Below, one piece after another: positions 20,575 to 29,830 of a stretch of DNA of 64,000 nucleotides (its first letter is position 1; the number at the start of each line of letters is the position of its first letter). Where the stretch lies: positions 1-64,000 of the forward strand of contig NZ_CABFVS010000002.1 in assembly GCF_902150025.1 (NCBI RefSeq). Reading direction: 5' to 3'. This stretch comes from Bartonella massiliensis (GTDB lineage Bacteria; Pseudomonadota; Alphaproteobacteria; Rhizobiales; Rhizobiaceae). Both the position numbers and the translations under genes were made by a program. The notes below the pieces were generated by a model. It searched no databases. It saw only the letters and a list, made by a program, of their open reading frames with translations, and was not told the DNA's origin.

Positions 20575-21422
20575 CACCAGCCATATGATCACCTTTTATG
20601 ACTTCATTTTACATATGTAAAATCAATTTTATTACGATGCACATATTCAGCGGTTATTTTATCATCTGTATGAGAGTCAAAAACATGAAAAATACACACC
20701 AACTTCAATAATAAGGCCAGCGACTCAATCAACTTACATGAAAATGCGCTGCGATAATCATGTCGTGCAGTCCTCATGACCAGCAGAAGGAAGTCAATAT
20801 TCCTGTACCACCAACAACTAAATCATGGTATTTCTTATCATTTTTGATCATATCCTCCTACCTTATTGTATAAAAATCTATACATTCCATTAGCAAGATA
20901 CTTGCAACAAGCCTATACATATTTTCCGCGCAGTCTTCATGTACAACTTTCATCCTTAGATGCAAAATCATCTTTAGCTAAAGCAACTTAACATTGCAGT
21001 GAGGGGGCATAGAACGTGTAGATACATGTAGTAGCAAATATTTACGTGGTAGTACGTATTTTAGGATCTATTGCCATGAGAAATAAGATCAACAACTTTA
21101 CCCCAAAAACATCATCATCTAAATTATCAAGAGCATTTTTCCAAACCCCATGAATAAGACTTGCAAGAATAACACCGCCAGCAGCTGCGATTGTTTTGAC
21201 AAATACATGCAACTTTAGCACCGCGATTATCATTAGTTATAAAAACAATAACCCCTTTACATTGCTTCTCAGTAGGGTATAAATTAAGCATGTTCTTCTC
21301 GTCATTTTTTATGGAATTAAACTCTTCAAACTTACCGAACTTACTCCTCGTTGTAAGCAGAACTCTATGGAAAGTGAGGTTCTATGCCTTTATAGCGAGT
21401 ACTTACAGCGCTTTTATAAAAC
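20575..21422. other. decayed accessory sequence between res relic and MATE gene
   Basis: No intact gene. A 63-codon minus-strand frame at 21042-21233 has a phrase like HVFVKTIAAAGGVILASL but no start context or recognised family; a plus-strand frame at 21290-21481 overlaps the MATE end and is unlikely to be real. Otherwise nothing recognisable. Confidence 0.35.
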
Positions 21423-22766
21423 TCACTCCGCCCCAAATAAAGAAGTGTGTTTTATTAAATAACCCACGCGTATATAGTTAAAGAGCGAAACAATTAAGCT
21501 TGCACCAATCATACCAAGCCAATAGCCTATAAAGCCATATTCAAAAAAATGTGCCAAGATTGTGCCCCCAAATAAGCCTATCTCCCAATAGCTTATTGTT
21601 ACAACAATGGTTGGCCAAAACGTATCAAGCAAACCCACAAGTACGCCATTGAGCATAGCTCCTAAAGTGCCAAAAGCAAAAGACAATAAAATAAACGGAA
21701 ACAACTCCCAAGAGAAAACAATAACGCTTTCCTCAGCAATATCAAAAATAGTTGTAAGAATAAATTCATAAGAGAAATAAACAAACCCTGATAAAAACAA
21801 AACATAAGCGACAGCAAAAACGGTGACACTCATACGCAACTGTTTTAGAGCCATATGATTTCCATCGGCTCGATACCACGCTGCTATGGTCGCGGCTGCA
21901 CTGGAAATCCCCAAAGCTACCACAGAAATAAGCATATCAAGACGTATTCCAATCGTATGCGCTGCCAAAGCTACAACCCCAAAAGCTGTAATCATGAAGG
22001 CAATGACAGAAGGAAAGCCCTCCGCAATAAGAATACGGATACCAATGGGAAGCCCTACGAGCAGCAATTTTATGATTCGTGAAATTTCTAACTTTGGTCT
22101 TAAATAATTAAAGTGAAAGGAACGAAAAGTAGAATTGCGGGACAGAATTATTGCTATTGCTATAACAATCAAAATACGGATCAAGCTACTGGCAATTCCA
22201 GCACCAAAGATACCGAATCCGTTTGCAGGACCTATACCAAAAATAAGCAGCCAAGAGATAAGAAAATTTATCAGGATAGCGGTAAGCATAATCCAAGTTA
22301 AGGGCTTTGGATGACCAATCGCTGAAAGTAATCCTCGACTATTCACATAAAGATAAAAAAACACCACCCCTATAGCAGCGCCACTATTATATTCCTGCGC
22401 TATATGAGCAATTGCCTCATCTTGGCCGAGAAGACACAAAATATTCTTAGTGTTGAATAAAATGATCGCACTCATCATTCCAATCAAAAGGGAAAGCCAT
22501 ATTCCTTGATCAAACCATGCCTTCAATGCATCTCTATCTTGTTTGCGAAAGCTTTCCGCAAGTTTTGGTGCAACCGCGGTAATAATCCCTAATCCCAACA
22601 ACATAACAAAACTAAACATACTTAGAGCCAACATTGTACCACTCAAGGCTTTAACGCCTAAATGCGCCACAAGTGCCGCATCTGTGAAGGAAATCATCAT
22701 CTGAGATATAAAACCAATAGCCAGTGGAATGCCAAGTGAGAGTAATTGCTTCATCACAACAAACAT
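21423..22766 (-). CDS. MATE family efflux transporter
   Basis: About 447 residues with 12 hydrophobic segments in two homologous halves. The MATE N-terminal pattern is IPLAIGFISQMMISFTDAAL, followed by AHLGVKALSGTMLALSMFSF and in the middle GLPIGIRILIAEGFPSVIAF. MATE proteins export cationic or amphiphilic small molecules using Na+ or H+ gradients. The frame is open to 22853, but the ATG at 22766 has GGGAAGGG upstream and removes a non-hydrophobic leader. It overlaps the end of the broken upstream gene by 13 nt, so the two were probably cotranscribed with the decarboxylase set. Confidence 0.88.
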   Translation of the reverse strand: MFVVMKQLLSLGIPLAIGFISQMMISFTDAALVAHLGVKALSGTMLALSMFSFVMLLGLGIITAVAPKLAESFRKQDRDALKAWFDQGIWLSLLIGMMSAIILFNTKNILCLLGQDEAIAHIAQEYNSGAAIGVVFFYLYVNSRGLLSAIGHPKPLTWIMLTAILINFLISWLLIFGIGPANGFGIFGAGIASSLIRILIVIAIAIILSRNSTFRSFHFNYLRPKLEISRIIKLLLVGLPIGIRILIAEGFPSVIAFMITAFGVVALAAHTIGIRLDMLISVVALGISSAAATIAAWYRADGNHMALKQLRMSVTVFAVAYVLFLSGFVYFSYEFILTTIFDIAEESVIVFSWELFPFILLSFAFGTLGAMLNGVLVGLLDTFWPTIVVTISYWEIGLFGGTILAHFFEYGFIGYWLGMIGASLIVSLFNYIRVGYLIKHTSLFGAE

Positions 22767-24110
22767 TGTGAAATACCCTTCCCTATTGAAGGGCATATTA
22801 AGCCTAGATCTTTTAAATAAAATGTATTGATTTTTTCCGTCAAGTCTTTCCATCGCAAATCTTGTGTAAAGGATGCATCATAAGAACGCATTAAGCTTAA
22901 GAGAAGATGTCCGGCTCTTAAAAGAGAAGCGCAATGCGCTTTTATTGTTTTTTCAACTTTATGCCATGCGTTTTTTTGTACAACACTATGCCCCCAAGCC
23001 GTTACAATCGTTGGTAAAATATCTTCAGCAAGTCTTTGTTCATCTTGCACATCCATTTTCAGTATTTTCAATAAAACTTTTTGGTACAAGACTTGATATG
23101 CTCCCCCTAAAAAACGAATTCTTGGCAATAAAGAACCACTTTAAAATATAAAAAATAAACTAGGGACTAATCATCCTGTTCGAAGATTTTGTACAATGGA
23201 ATTAGTTTCAAAATCAATACGCACTCCAAAACGATCCGAATATAAAGCATCATCTTTTAACTGGAGAGGTCGTACACGTCCCTCAACCGATAGCCAAAAT
23301 AGATCTGTGGCAGTGGGAATGAAATTTTTCCATAGCCCTTGTGACTCTAGTTTAAGCAATTCAACCAGTTTTGCTAATCGTCCATCATCTATAAGACGTC
23401 GCATAAAACTAGGCCGCTCCAATAATTCTATTGCGTATAAGACAAAAAATGGTTTTCGTAGTGTGATAGTAGAAATATTATGCCCCTTGCCTAAATTGCT
23501 CGAATACGTATTCATTAAGATTATTAATGTGCGTTACAATAGCTGTTTTAGTATTTAGTAAATGTTCTGGAAACGTTGCTTTCAGAAACTGCCTACACAA
23601 TCAAGATTGAACTTCTGATGATAAAGCAATATCATCTTGGTATTCGCTAACACTTTTCTTAGCCAATTGTCGCCGAGGCATTTCAAAAATTCTATAGGAT
23701 GTATCATCTATTCGAAGCCAAGCTGGACCACAACGAGCCTGTTCTTCTAGAGTTACAGTTGAACAAGTAAACATTATATTGGTGACATTTCCCATAAGTT
23801 CGTGTCCACGAATCGAAAATGCCATTGTAGAACTAAAATCATTATCAAACATCAAGCGATAATGAGGTCCTGTTTGGATTACTGGATTCTGTAAAATTTC
23901 ATCATATGCTCGTTGCGCTCGTTGTGATCCCCAGCGTTGTTCAACTTCAGAATATAGGCATTCAGCAAAAATTTTTCGCTCTTCCTGCACTAAAGAGCCA
24001 ACGAATTTTAGTTGACTAGCATTATGGGTTACTAAGGCATAGTCATTTAATGACAAATTAGAATCGATCTCTATCGAAATGCCCTTGGACAACATATACG
24101 CGCTACCCAT
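22754..24110 (-). pseudogene. broken gene of unknown function (three pieces, about 430-450 codons)
   Basis: Three consecutive minus-strand pieces (23601-24110, 23171-23515, 22754-23128) read as one interrupted protein. After the first piece's TGA the same frame continues with CRQFLKATFPEHLL and NNLNEYVFEQFRQG, then a frameshift joins GHNISTITLRKPFFVLYAIE of piece two. A further break separates piece three, which begins PRIRFLGGAYQVLYQKV. Conspicuous residues are GPHYRLMFDNDFS, FSIRGHELMGN and CGPAWLRIDD. I recognise no family. Position between a PLP decarboxylase-GNAT gene and a MATE exporter suggests a former biosynthetic enzyme for the exported compound. The three pieces could instead be separate small genes, but the continuity of frames argues against that. 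Confidence 0.55.
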
Positions 24111-24159
24111 AAAATACGTTTGCTAACTCCAAAAGGGATAATTTTATCTTATTGAAAAT

Positions 24160-24412
24160 AAATAATAAATTTACCAAAGGCTTATTTAGATAAAATTTCT
24201 GCTCATTGAAATCATTGGACTCTTTTGAGAAATTGTTTTGAGAGAAAAAAAGAAAAACACCAGAGAAAGGTCTTTGCTTTATTATCATTCATACACAAAA
24301 AGGGTTCGAGAAGCACAAGTTTCTTAAAGAAAAAACAAGAGAAATGAGAATTTAAATAGTTGTACAAATAAAAATGGTACTGCAGACAAGACATTGGTGC
24401 GAACGCTCTCTT
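24160..24412. repeat. diverged duplicate of the tRNA-His 3'-flanking region plus island-margin repeat copy 3
   Basis: About 230 nt align with 39836-40058 beside tRNA-His. Matching landmarks in order are ATTGAAAATAAA, AGAAAAACACCAGAGAAAGG, TTTTAAAGGA-like bases, AATGAGAAT, and AGTTGTACAAA followed by AAAATGGTAC. Where tRNA-His begins (TGGTACGGTTGG), this copy instead has TGGTACTGCAGACAAGACAT then GGTGCGAAC, the same core as the two repeats at 15.2 and 15.5 kb. It looks like an old attachment-site or boundary duplication. Confidence 0.6.
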
Positions 24413-24774
24413 TACTCCCTACACCCACTCTAGCCATAAAAGAGCGTGGAGATCGAACCTAATCCCGATATTATCTACAAGCAAAGCCTTTCTAAATCCA
24501 TGCCAATTTAGCGATATTTGACAACAGCTAAGTGATACATTTCAATTTCAAAATTGAATCTCGCTTCGCTTATTTAAAAGCAACTAAGAAGTGCCGGTTT
24601 GCCTGCAATGAACAATTACATGCGCTTAAAATCATCGATATATTTACAAATTATCAATTTGATAAATAAGTAACTTAAAATTTTAATACAAATTAATATA
24701 TAAATAAAAACTTTTATAGCAGATGTTATGCATTAAAATACCGTATTTTATATCAAATAAATGCTTTTTAAATA
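24413..24774. other. intergenic region downstream of the decarboxylase-GNAT gene
   Basis: AT-rich, no gene or clear terminator seen. Confidence 0.3.
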
Positions 24775-26538
24775 TTACACTATTAAACTATAAATGTTTT
24801 GATCATAAAAAACACCATTTAAAAGCTCTGCTTTTCTAAGCTTGCCTTCAAACGTAAAGCCACATCGTTGCGCTACTGCATTACTTCTCATGTTATGCAC
24901 AGAACATTTTAATACAAATCTTTTTATTTTATCAGATTCTGCATATGTCTGTATCAACGCTTTCATAGATTTCGTAATAATTCCCTGTCCCTGTGCCCTT
25001 ACGTCAAGCCAATAGCCGATATAAGCAGTCTTGTTACCGCTATCAATACTATTAAATGAGAGGATACCCACTGCGGCTCCATCATGCAGAATAACATAAG
25101 TTTTTTCCTCATTTTTCTGATGTGCCAAAAGGCATTTATCAAGAAAAACAGCCTCATCATATTCCGTAGTAACATAATCTGTCCATGCCAGATATTTCCT
25201 AAATTCATCCCTGTTGTGCTCTAGAATTTCAAAAAGTTCTCCTGCATATTTGGAGCAAGCGGGCGTGAGTTGGATATTTTTATCTACATTGATAACCTTT
25301 TCGGCATGCAATAAATCAACCCGTCCTGCTGGCAAGGAATTTCCGGCGAGCCTAGCCGTTAAGATGTTACCTTTATATAAAGCATATATAGGTGGCTTTA
25401 TACGAGTCCATTCGTTTGCGGCTTGCAAATCATAGACGCTGCAACCGCGAATGATGAACCATTGATCTTCTCTCAGACCATAACGACCTTGTGCAAAAAG
25501 ACAATCATTTTCAAAGCCATTAACCCCCATAAGCATCTGAACCGTTTCACCGGAAACAGTTTGTGTATCATCTAACGAAACGAGCGAATGGTGCCATCTG
25601 CGTACAGAGGAAGTCCCATTAATACCAAGATTAGTCTGTATGATTTGAGTTTGGTCGCGGTTTTTAATGCACATGGCTCTTCCAACGAGGTAACCATGGT
25701 CCTCGCTAAGATATCGACTAGGATCGACAATCAATCTCCATTTTATGGGCAACGAAGCATCATACTCAGATAAAACATTAAAAATTTCCTGAAAAAACTC
25801 GTGCGGCTTCATAGTTATAGCGCTTGCATCTAACGAGGAGGAATCTGCTGAAAAACCGCTACCCACATCAAGATACCCACCGCTAGGCATATTTTTCACA
25901 AGGAACGGAAGCCAATCGCGTAAATTTTCAATAACCTTTTTTGGGGAAGCCAAATTCGACTCAATATGAAGCTGAAAACCTTTAAGATCAATATTTTTGC
26001 ATGAAGACAACAAAGGAGCAACTTCATTTTGGAATTCATCAATCGTTACTCCAAAGCGGGAGCGTTGCCTACCTTCGTAAAAATGCGATAAACGTATACC
26101 AAGACAAACTGGCTGCCCCGTATCAACAGCCAACTTAATGAGAGACTTTAGTTCATGCGCGCTATCAACATGAATCAGAACCTTTTCTGTGATAGCTCTA
26201 ACGAGATCTTTTGTGGATTTATAAGGACCCTCCAATACAATCCTGTCGCCTGTAAACCCAGTGTCTAAGACCACTTGAAGTTCGTCTCCTGAGCATATTT
26301 CTGCACTCAGACCACGTTCAGCAACCAATCGCAGAAATAAACCCAACGAGCAGGACTTTAGTGAAACAGCAATAATAGCATTCGGGAAATATTGTCGGCA
26401 AGCCACTTCCAGCTCTCCAAGCCTAGCTAACGCCGAATCCATATCAAATATAAAAAACGGTTGCTCTGCATAAGTCATGCGCTCGCGCAGGTGCTTAGCT
26501 GCCATGATAATGGCTTGATCTACTATTTTTTGCGTCAT
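24775..26538 (-). CDS. PLP-dependent decarboxylase (fold type III) fused to a GNAT acetyltransferase
   Basis: Residues 1 to about 425 are an alanine-racemase-fold decarboxylase of the ornithine/diaminopimelate type. The PLP lysine is in AVSLKSC (Lys61), a LHIES segment holds the pyridoxal-stacking His191, and a phosphate-binding GGYLDVGSGFS sits at 220-230. A later FENDCLFAQGRYGL region resembles the catalytic Cys loop. Residues 431-587 are a RimJ/RimL-like GNAT domain with the CoA loop RAQGQGI and NMRSNAVAQRCGF. The fusion suggests decarboxylation of an amino acid (or citryl-amino acid) and acylation of the resulting amine in one polypeptide. Substrates are unknown. The gene is followed by a broken unknown and a MATE exporter. 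ATG at 26538 is used; AAGGAG lies 15 nt upstream, rather far. Confidence 0.75.
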   Translation of the reverse strand: MTQKIVDQAIIMAAKHLRERMTYAEQPFFIFDMDSALARLGELEVACRQYFPNAIIAVSLKSCSLGLFLRLVAERGLSAEICSGDELQVVLDTGFTGDRIVLEGPYKSTKDLVRAITEKVLIHVDSAHELKSLIKLAVDTGQPVCLGIRLSHFYEGRQRSRFGVTIDEFQNEVAPLLSSCKNIDLKGFQLHIESNLASPKKVIENLRDWLPFLVKNMPSGGYLDVGSGFSADSSSLDASAITMKPHEFFQEIFNVLSEYDASLPIKWRLIVDPSRYLSEDHGYLVGRAMCIKNRDQTQIIQTNLGINGTSSVRRWHHSLVSLDDTQTVSGETVQMLMGVNGFENDCLFAQGRYGLREDQWFIIRGCSVYDLQAANEWTRIKPPIYALYKGNILTARLAGNSLPAGRVDLLHAEKVINVDKNIQLTPACSKYAGELFEILEHNRDEFRKYLAWTDYVTTEYDEAVFLDKCLLAHQKNEEKTYVILHDGAAVGILSFNSIDSGNKTAYIGYWLDVRAQGQGIITKSMKALIQTYAESDKIKRFVLKCSVHNMRSNAVAQRCGFTFEGKLRKAELLNGVFYDQNIYSLIV

Positions 26539-26704
26539 AACTGTATTGTAACTCCTTGGTCGTCACGTTGAATGTTAAGAGATTCACGAATGGTAAGGCA
26601 ATGCTTATACAATGCATTTCGCGTATTTTCTTCAAGCTAGCACGTAAACTCATTTTCTACCATGATATATCTGCGAAGATCCTCTCATCATCAGAACGAA
26701 ACGC

Positions 26705-27058
26705 TCATTCGTGATTTTTTTTATGATCCAGACCTGCATTAGCAAAAAAGTCACGCCAATACTGAAGCAGAGGAGCTGACCTGAAACCTACCAAACGATG
26801 AACCACATCAATCATTCTATCGCTAGGGGTTTTTCTATAGTAAAAATTTGAGGTGCATATGATGTCATCAGCTTTTAACCCCCAATTAACTTCAGAAAGC
26901 GCTTGTTCTCTTTGCTGGATAAATGCAAAATTACACCCACCAAGTACATGAGTAAACGTTGCTGTGTTAAAAGGCAGGCTGCAAGCGTCAGAAACATAGG
27001 AATGTAAGCAATCCTTAATCCCAAACGCAGCTGCCGCTATGCCCCGTGTAATGGGCAT
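26705..27058 (-). pseudogene. SAM-dependent methyltransferase fragment (C-terminal part)
   Basis: The 117 codons read like the second half of a class I methyltransferase: SDACSLPFNTATFTHVLGGC corresponds to the motif II/post-I region (D-A-x-x-L-P-F), followed by EVNWGLKADDIICTSNFYYR and LLQYWRDFFANAGL. The glycine-rich SAM motif I is absent; a TAG lies close upstream in the same frame. It is most likely a truncated gene, although a GATAGAGGA before the ATG could still allow translation. The position near the decarboxylase-GNAT gene suggests it once belonged to that pathway. Confidence 0.5.
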
Positions 27059-27074
27059 TCCTCTATCAAAATTG

Positions 27075-27615
27075 CCAATAACACTCCTCTAACGCTAGCT
27101 CAAACGAGTTCAGCGCATTATTTCCGCTATCATCAATATTTGCATGGTTATCATGACGATTCTGTAGTTGGCTTCGAGGCGTCAGCACTGTCGATTCGCG
27201 GCTCACTCGTCACACAAACCAATCCTCGTCAAAGCGAATACATTACCGACATACAACGTAAAGGAAAATCTTAAAGTATACTACAATTGGGTATCAGAGG
27301 AGCAACAAGCCTCCAAAGCTTTGTATATGCGACGACCTTATAACGGCTATGCCCAAAAAGAAAGAATTGACGGGACCGCCCTCTCCTCTTTCATATACAA
27401 TAACCTACAACAGCTCATAGGCGCTGGTCTCATCGCAGAAAGTGATAATGATCTCCAGCTCTCTCTGCGTGGTTGACAATGGTATTCCAACATCATACAT
27501 CATGTATTTCCTTCTACCTCAGACAGATAGGAATATGTTGGACGACTATGTCGCAAACATGCTGAATACAACCGCCATACTTGATGGACCAGTGGAAAGA
27601 TGTGTGGCATCTTAA
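27075..27615 (+). pseudogene. broken gene of unknown function upstream of MFS exporter
   Basis: Three overlapping plus-strand frames seem to be pieces of one gene. The first holds SSAHYFRYHQYLHGYHDDSV and TNPRQSEYITDI, ending in TAA. The second (27168-27476) holds LKVYYNWVSEEQQASKALYM and RIDGTALSSFIYNNLQQLIG. The third holds VDNGIPTSYIMYFLLPQTDR and ends at a TAA just before the exporter. No family recognised. The compositional character matches the exporter that follows, so it was probably its partner gene. Alternatively only the middle frame is a real 102-residue protein. Confidence 0.4.
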
Positions 27616-27625
27616 GGAGAAAAGA

Positions 27626-28846
27626 ATGTTCACGCTTTTTGCCAATAAGAATACGCGCTATTTTTGCCTAACCGTTAGTCTGCTCGCCTTACTCAGCGGT
27701 GCTTTGCGCACTGCCATCCCGCTCTTAGCAAGACAATCTGGATATGGCGTCGTCGGAGTCAGTTGGGCGCAAGGTCTCTTCTCATTAGCGTGGCCAATTT
27801 TCGGCATCCTTGCAGGCACTTTACTTGATCGCTGCGACAAGATAAAACTTGCCACCTCGGCTCTCCTCATCTTCATGCTACTGCATATTGTACTGTTCGT
27901 ACTGCTTATGATACAGATTGCTCCAGCCGAACAAATTTTCTTCTATGCAACCATTGCTGGGTTCATCGTCGTTTCTGCCGAAGCTTATATCATGACGATT
28001 CCACCACTTATCATGGAGGGGGAACGATTGATGACCTTCTACTCAATTGTCTTGTTTTTAGATTTCGGGATCTCCTATTTTCTTGCCCCTATCATAACAA
28101 GCAGCATTTTAGCGCATAGCACACTGCTATTTCTTGGCCTGTTAATCGCGCTTTTTATCACGTTGATTTTTACCTCTCGCCGTGCTGTTCCGACATCGCT
28201 AGCACTGAATAAAGAAAACATCACTTTCTGTTATATCATTGCCGGCTTTCGTTTCATTTTTTCAAATCGGCATCTTACCTCCCTTACATTACTCACATTC
28301 TTTCTATCGGTGGTATTTGGAGCATTCCTAACCTCGTTCATCTTCTTCGTTACCGAAAGTCGGTATCTGGGCCTCCATAGCAGCCAATATGGCGTGATGT
28401 TTGCAGCCTATGCGCTTGGTACAATGGCAGGTGCCCTATTTGCGCCGCGTATACGCTATGCACCGGTGCGCCTAGCTGTTCTCACTGACGGTTTAGGAAC
28501 CGTTGCCTTGTTACTGATTCCAGCCTTTTCAAAAAGTGCTATCGTCGTATGGGGCGTCACCTTTATCGCTGGCATTGGAGCAAGCTTATGGTTTATTGGT
28601 GTTACCACCTTCAGGCAGCGTCTCACACCAAAGCGACTTCTCGGGCGAGCTAATTCTGCTTTTCGGGTAATAGGCTATGCTGGAATGCCGGTCGGAAGCT
28701 TTTTGGTCGGCGTCCTTGGTTCTTTTATATCATTGCAGTTTGCTACCACCTTTATCGCTGGACTACTATTGGTGGCTATCGCGATAACGCTTCTATTTCT
28801 TTGGCAGGCTGATCATATAGACACACCCAACCCTGCCACGAGATAA
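27626..28846 (+). CDS. MFS transporter (EntS/MdtG-like exporter)
   Basis: About 406 residues with 12 hydrophobic segments; the N-terminal RYFCLTVSLLALLSGALRTA is followed by LLDRCDKIKLA, the loop 2-3 basic motif. A later segment, GIGASLWFIGVTTFRQRLTP and LLGRANSAFRVIGYAGMPVG, is typical of the MFS subgroup that includes siderophore and macrolide exporters. The frame opens at 27581, but ATG at 27626 has AAGGAG at a good distance. It is transcribed opposite to the neighbouring decarboxylase set and follows a broken gene. Cargo is unknown. The codon and base composition look more GC-rich than neighbours, consistent with transfer. Confidence 0.82.
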   Translation: MFTLFANKNTRYFCLTVSLLALLSGALRTAIPLLARQSGYGVVGVSWAQGLFSLAWPIFGILAGTLLDRCDKIKLATSALLIFMLLHIVLFVLLMIQIAPAEQIFFYATIAGFIVVSAEAYIMTIPPLIMEGERLMTFYSIVLFLDFGISYFLAPIITSSILAHSTLLFLGLLIALFITLIFTSRRAVPTSLALNKENITFCYIIAGFRFIFSNRHLTSLTLLTFFLSVVFGAFLTSFIFFVTESRYLGLHSSQYGVMFAAYALGTMAGALFAPRIRYAPVRLAVLTDGLGTVALLLIPAFSKSAIVVWGVTFIAGIGASLWFIGVTTFRQRLTPKRLLGRANSAFRVIGYAGMPVGSFLVGVLGSFISLQFATTFIAGLLLVAIAITLLFLWQADHIDTPNPATR

Positions 28847-29319
28847 CAGCTGCTTTTAAAAAAAAGACACGGTCAGAAAAAGCACACATACCCTATTACG
28901 CAATCGATTAATCTGTTCTTTGGACGAAGAAAGTATCACCATAATGGCTGATAGAGCCAGCGGCACTATGGAAGCAGCCAAACAAGCGCTAAAGGCAAAA
29001 CAGCTCTTTACGTTGCATTGGACGATGATCTCAACGCCTCTATGAAGATGCAGAAAGCTTATAGCGTATGGAGCGCAATTCTTAACCCAAAACTCCGCCC
29101 TCACAATGCCCACTTATACTCCAGTTAACCCGTCACCCGCTGGTCATCAAATGCCTCCCCCTTTGACTGCTCCTCAAAATACATTTTGCTGCACTTACGC
29201 GCCGGATTCTTCCTTTGTAATTAAAAAAACAGCCCTCCTTTCCTAATTTAGGATCTCTGCCTACACAACGCAGCTATAGATGCGACCATATATGCAGTCA
29301 CGCCTTATGACCTACATAG
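28847..29319. other. decayed sequence between MFS exporter and fic relic
   Basis: No intact gene. A plus-strand frame around 28905-29045 (SLDEESITIMADRASGTMEA) and an overlapping one around 29005-29128 (VALDDDLNASMKMQKAYSVW) look like two pieces of one decayed gene that I cannot identify. Confidence 0.35.
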
Positions 29320-29830
29320 CAGAAAGCTTAGTTTCAGAGATTCATAAAGCCTATACCCCAATAGATTTGCCACGCAATCCACCTTTAGAAAAGACGACCT
29401 TATATAAGCCGTGAGAGCAAGCCATGAAACCTTTAGGTGAATTAGAAATAATTGACGTTTTTTTACCTAAGACTAGTGTTGATTGACTTTTACTCGTACA
29501 TGTACGCAAGCGGTGCTACTTTTTTCTCAGATAGAAAGGACATAATCGTCACCCTCTGACCTATTATTGTTTGAAAATAAAGAAAAAAGTATCAGTGCGA
29601 CTGATGATGTTAAAGAGTTATCTCATTATGTGGCAGGACTCGACATTGGGAAGCTAGACACGCAATCACCCATTTCTGCACACCTTCTGCATGATACTCA
29701 TAAGGTTTTATTACGCGGTAAACACAGTGCGTCCAAAATCCTTAGCGAATTTCGCAAAGCACAAAATTGGCTTAGTGACACGCGACTAAAGACAGCATCA
29801 TTCGTGCCGCCCACTCCTACCACAGTCCTC
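29320..29830 (+). pseudogene. Fic domain protein, N-terminal remnant
   Basis: Three landmarks of the Fic N-terminal region occur in order on the plus strand. HKAYTPIDLPRNPPLE (about 29342-29390) matches the proline-rich lead. SDLLLFENKEKS with DDVKELSHYVAGLDIG (about 29550-29650) matches the DLLLFE...DDV.E..NYV segment. LLRGKHSASKILSEFRKAQNWL then FVPPTP (about 29710-29815) matches the LLRG...GEFR.SQNWIG...FVPPPP segment. Frames are interrupted, and the catalytic HPFxDGNGRxxR motif is absent because the gene ends inside the 3' end of res on the opposite strand. Fic enzymes AMP-ylate target proteins; this copy cannot. Confidence 0.75.

Noticed and set aside
22754-24110. Broken unknown gene as an IucA/IucC siderophore synthetase
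   Set aside because: The expected HPxHPxHK-type motif and ATP-binding residues of that family are not visible in any of the pieces.
15218-24412. Repeat cores as additional tRNA genes or tRNA fragments
   Set aside because: They contain a T-loop-like GGTTCGAAC and a CCA complement, but the distance between these is about 6 nt too long and no anticodon arm follows.
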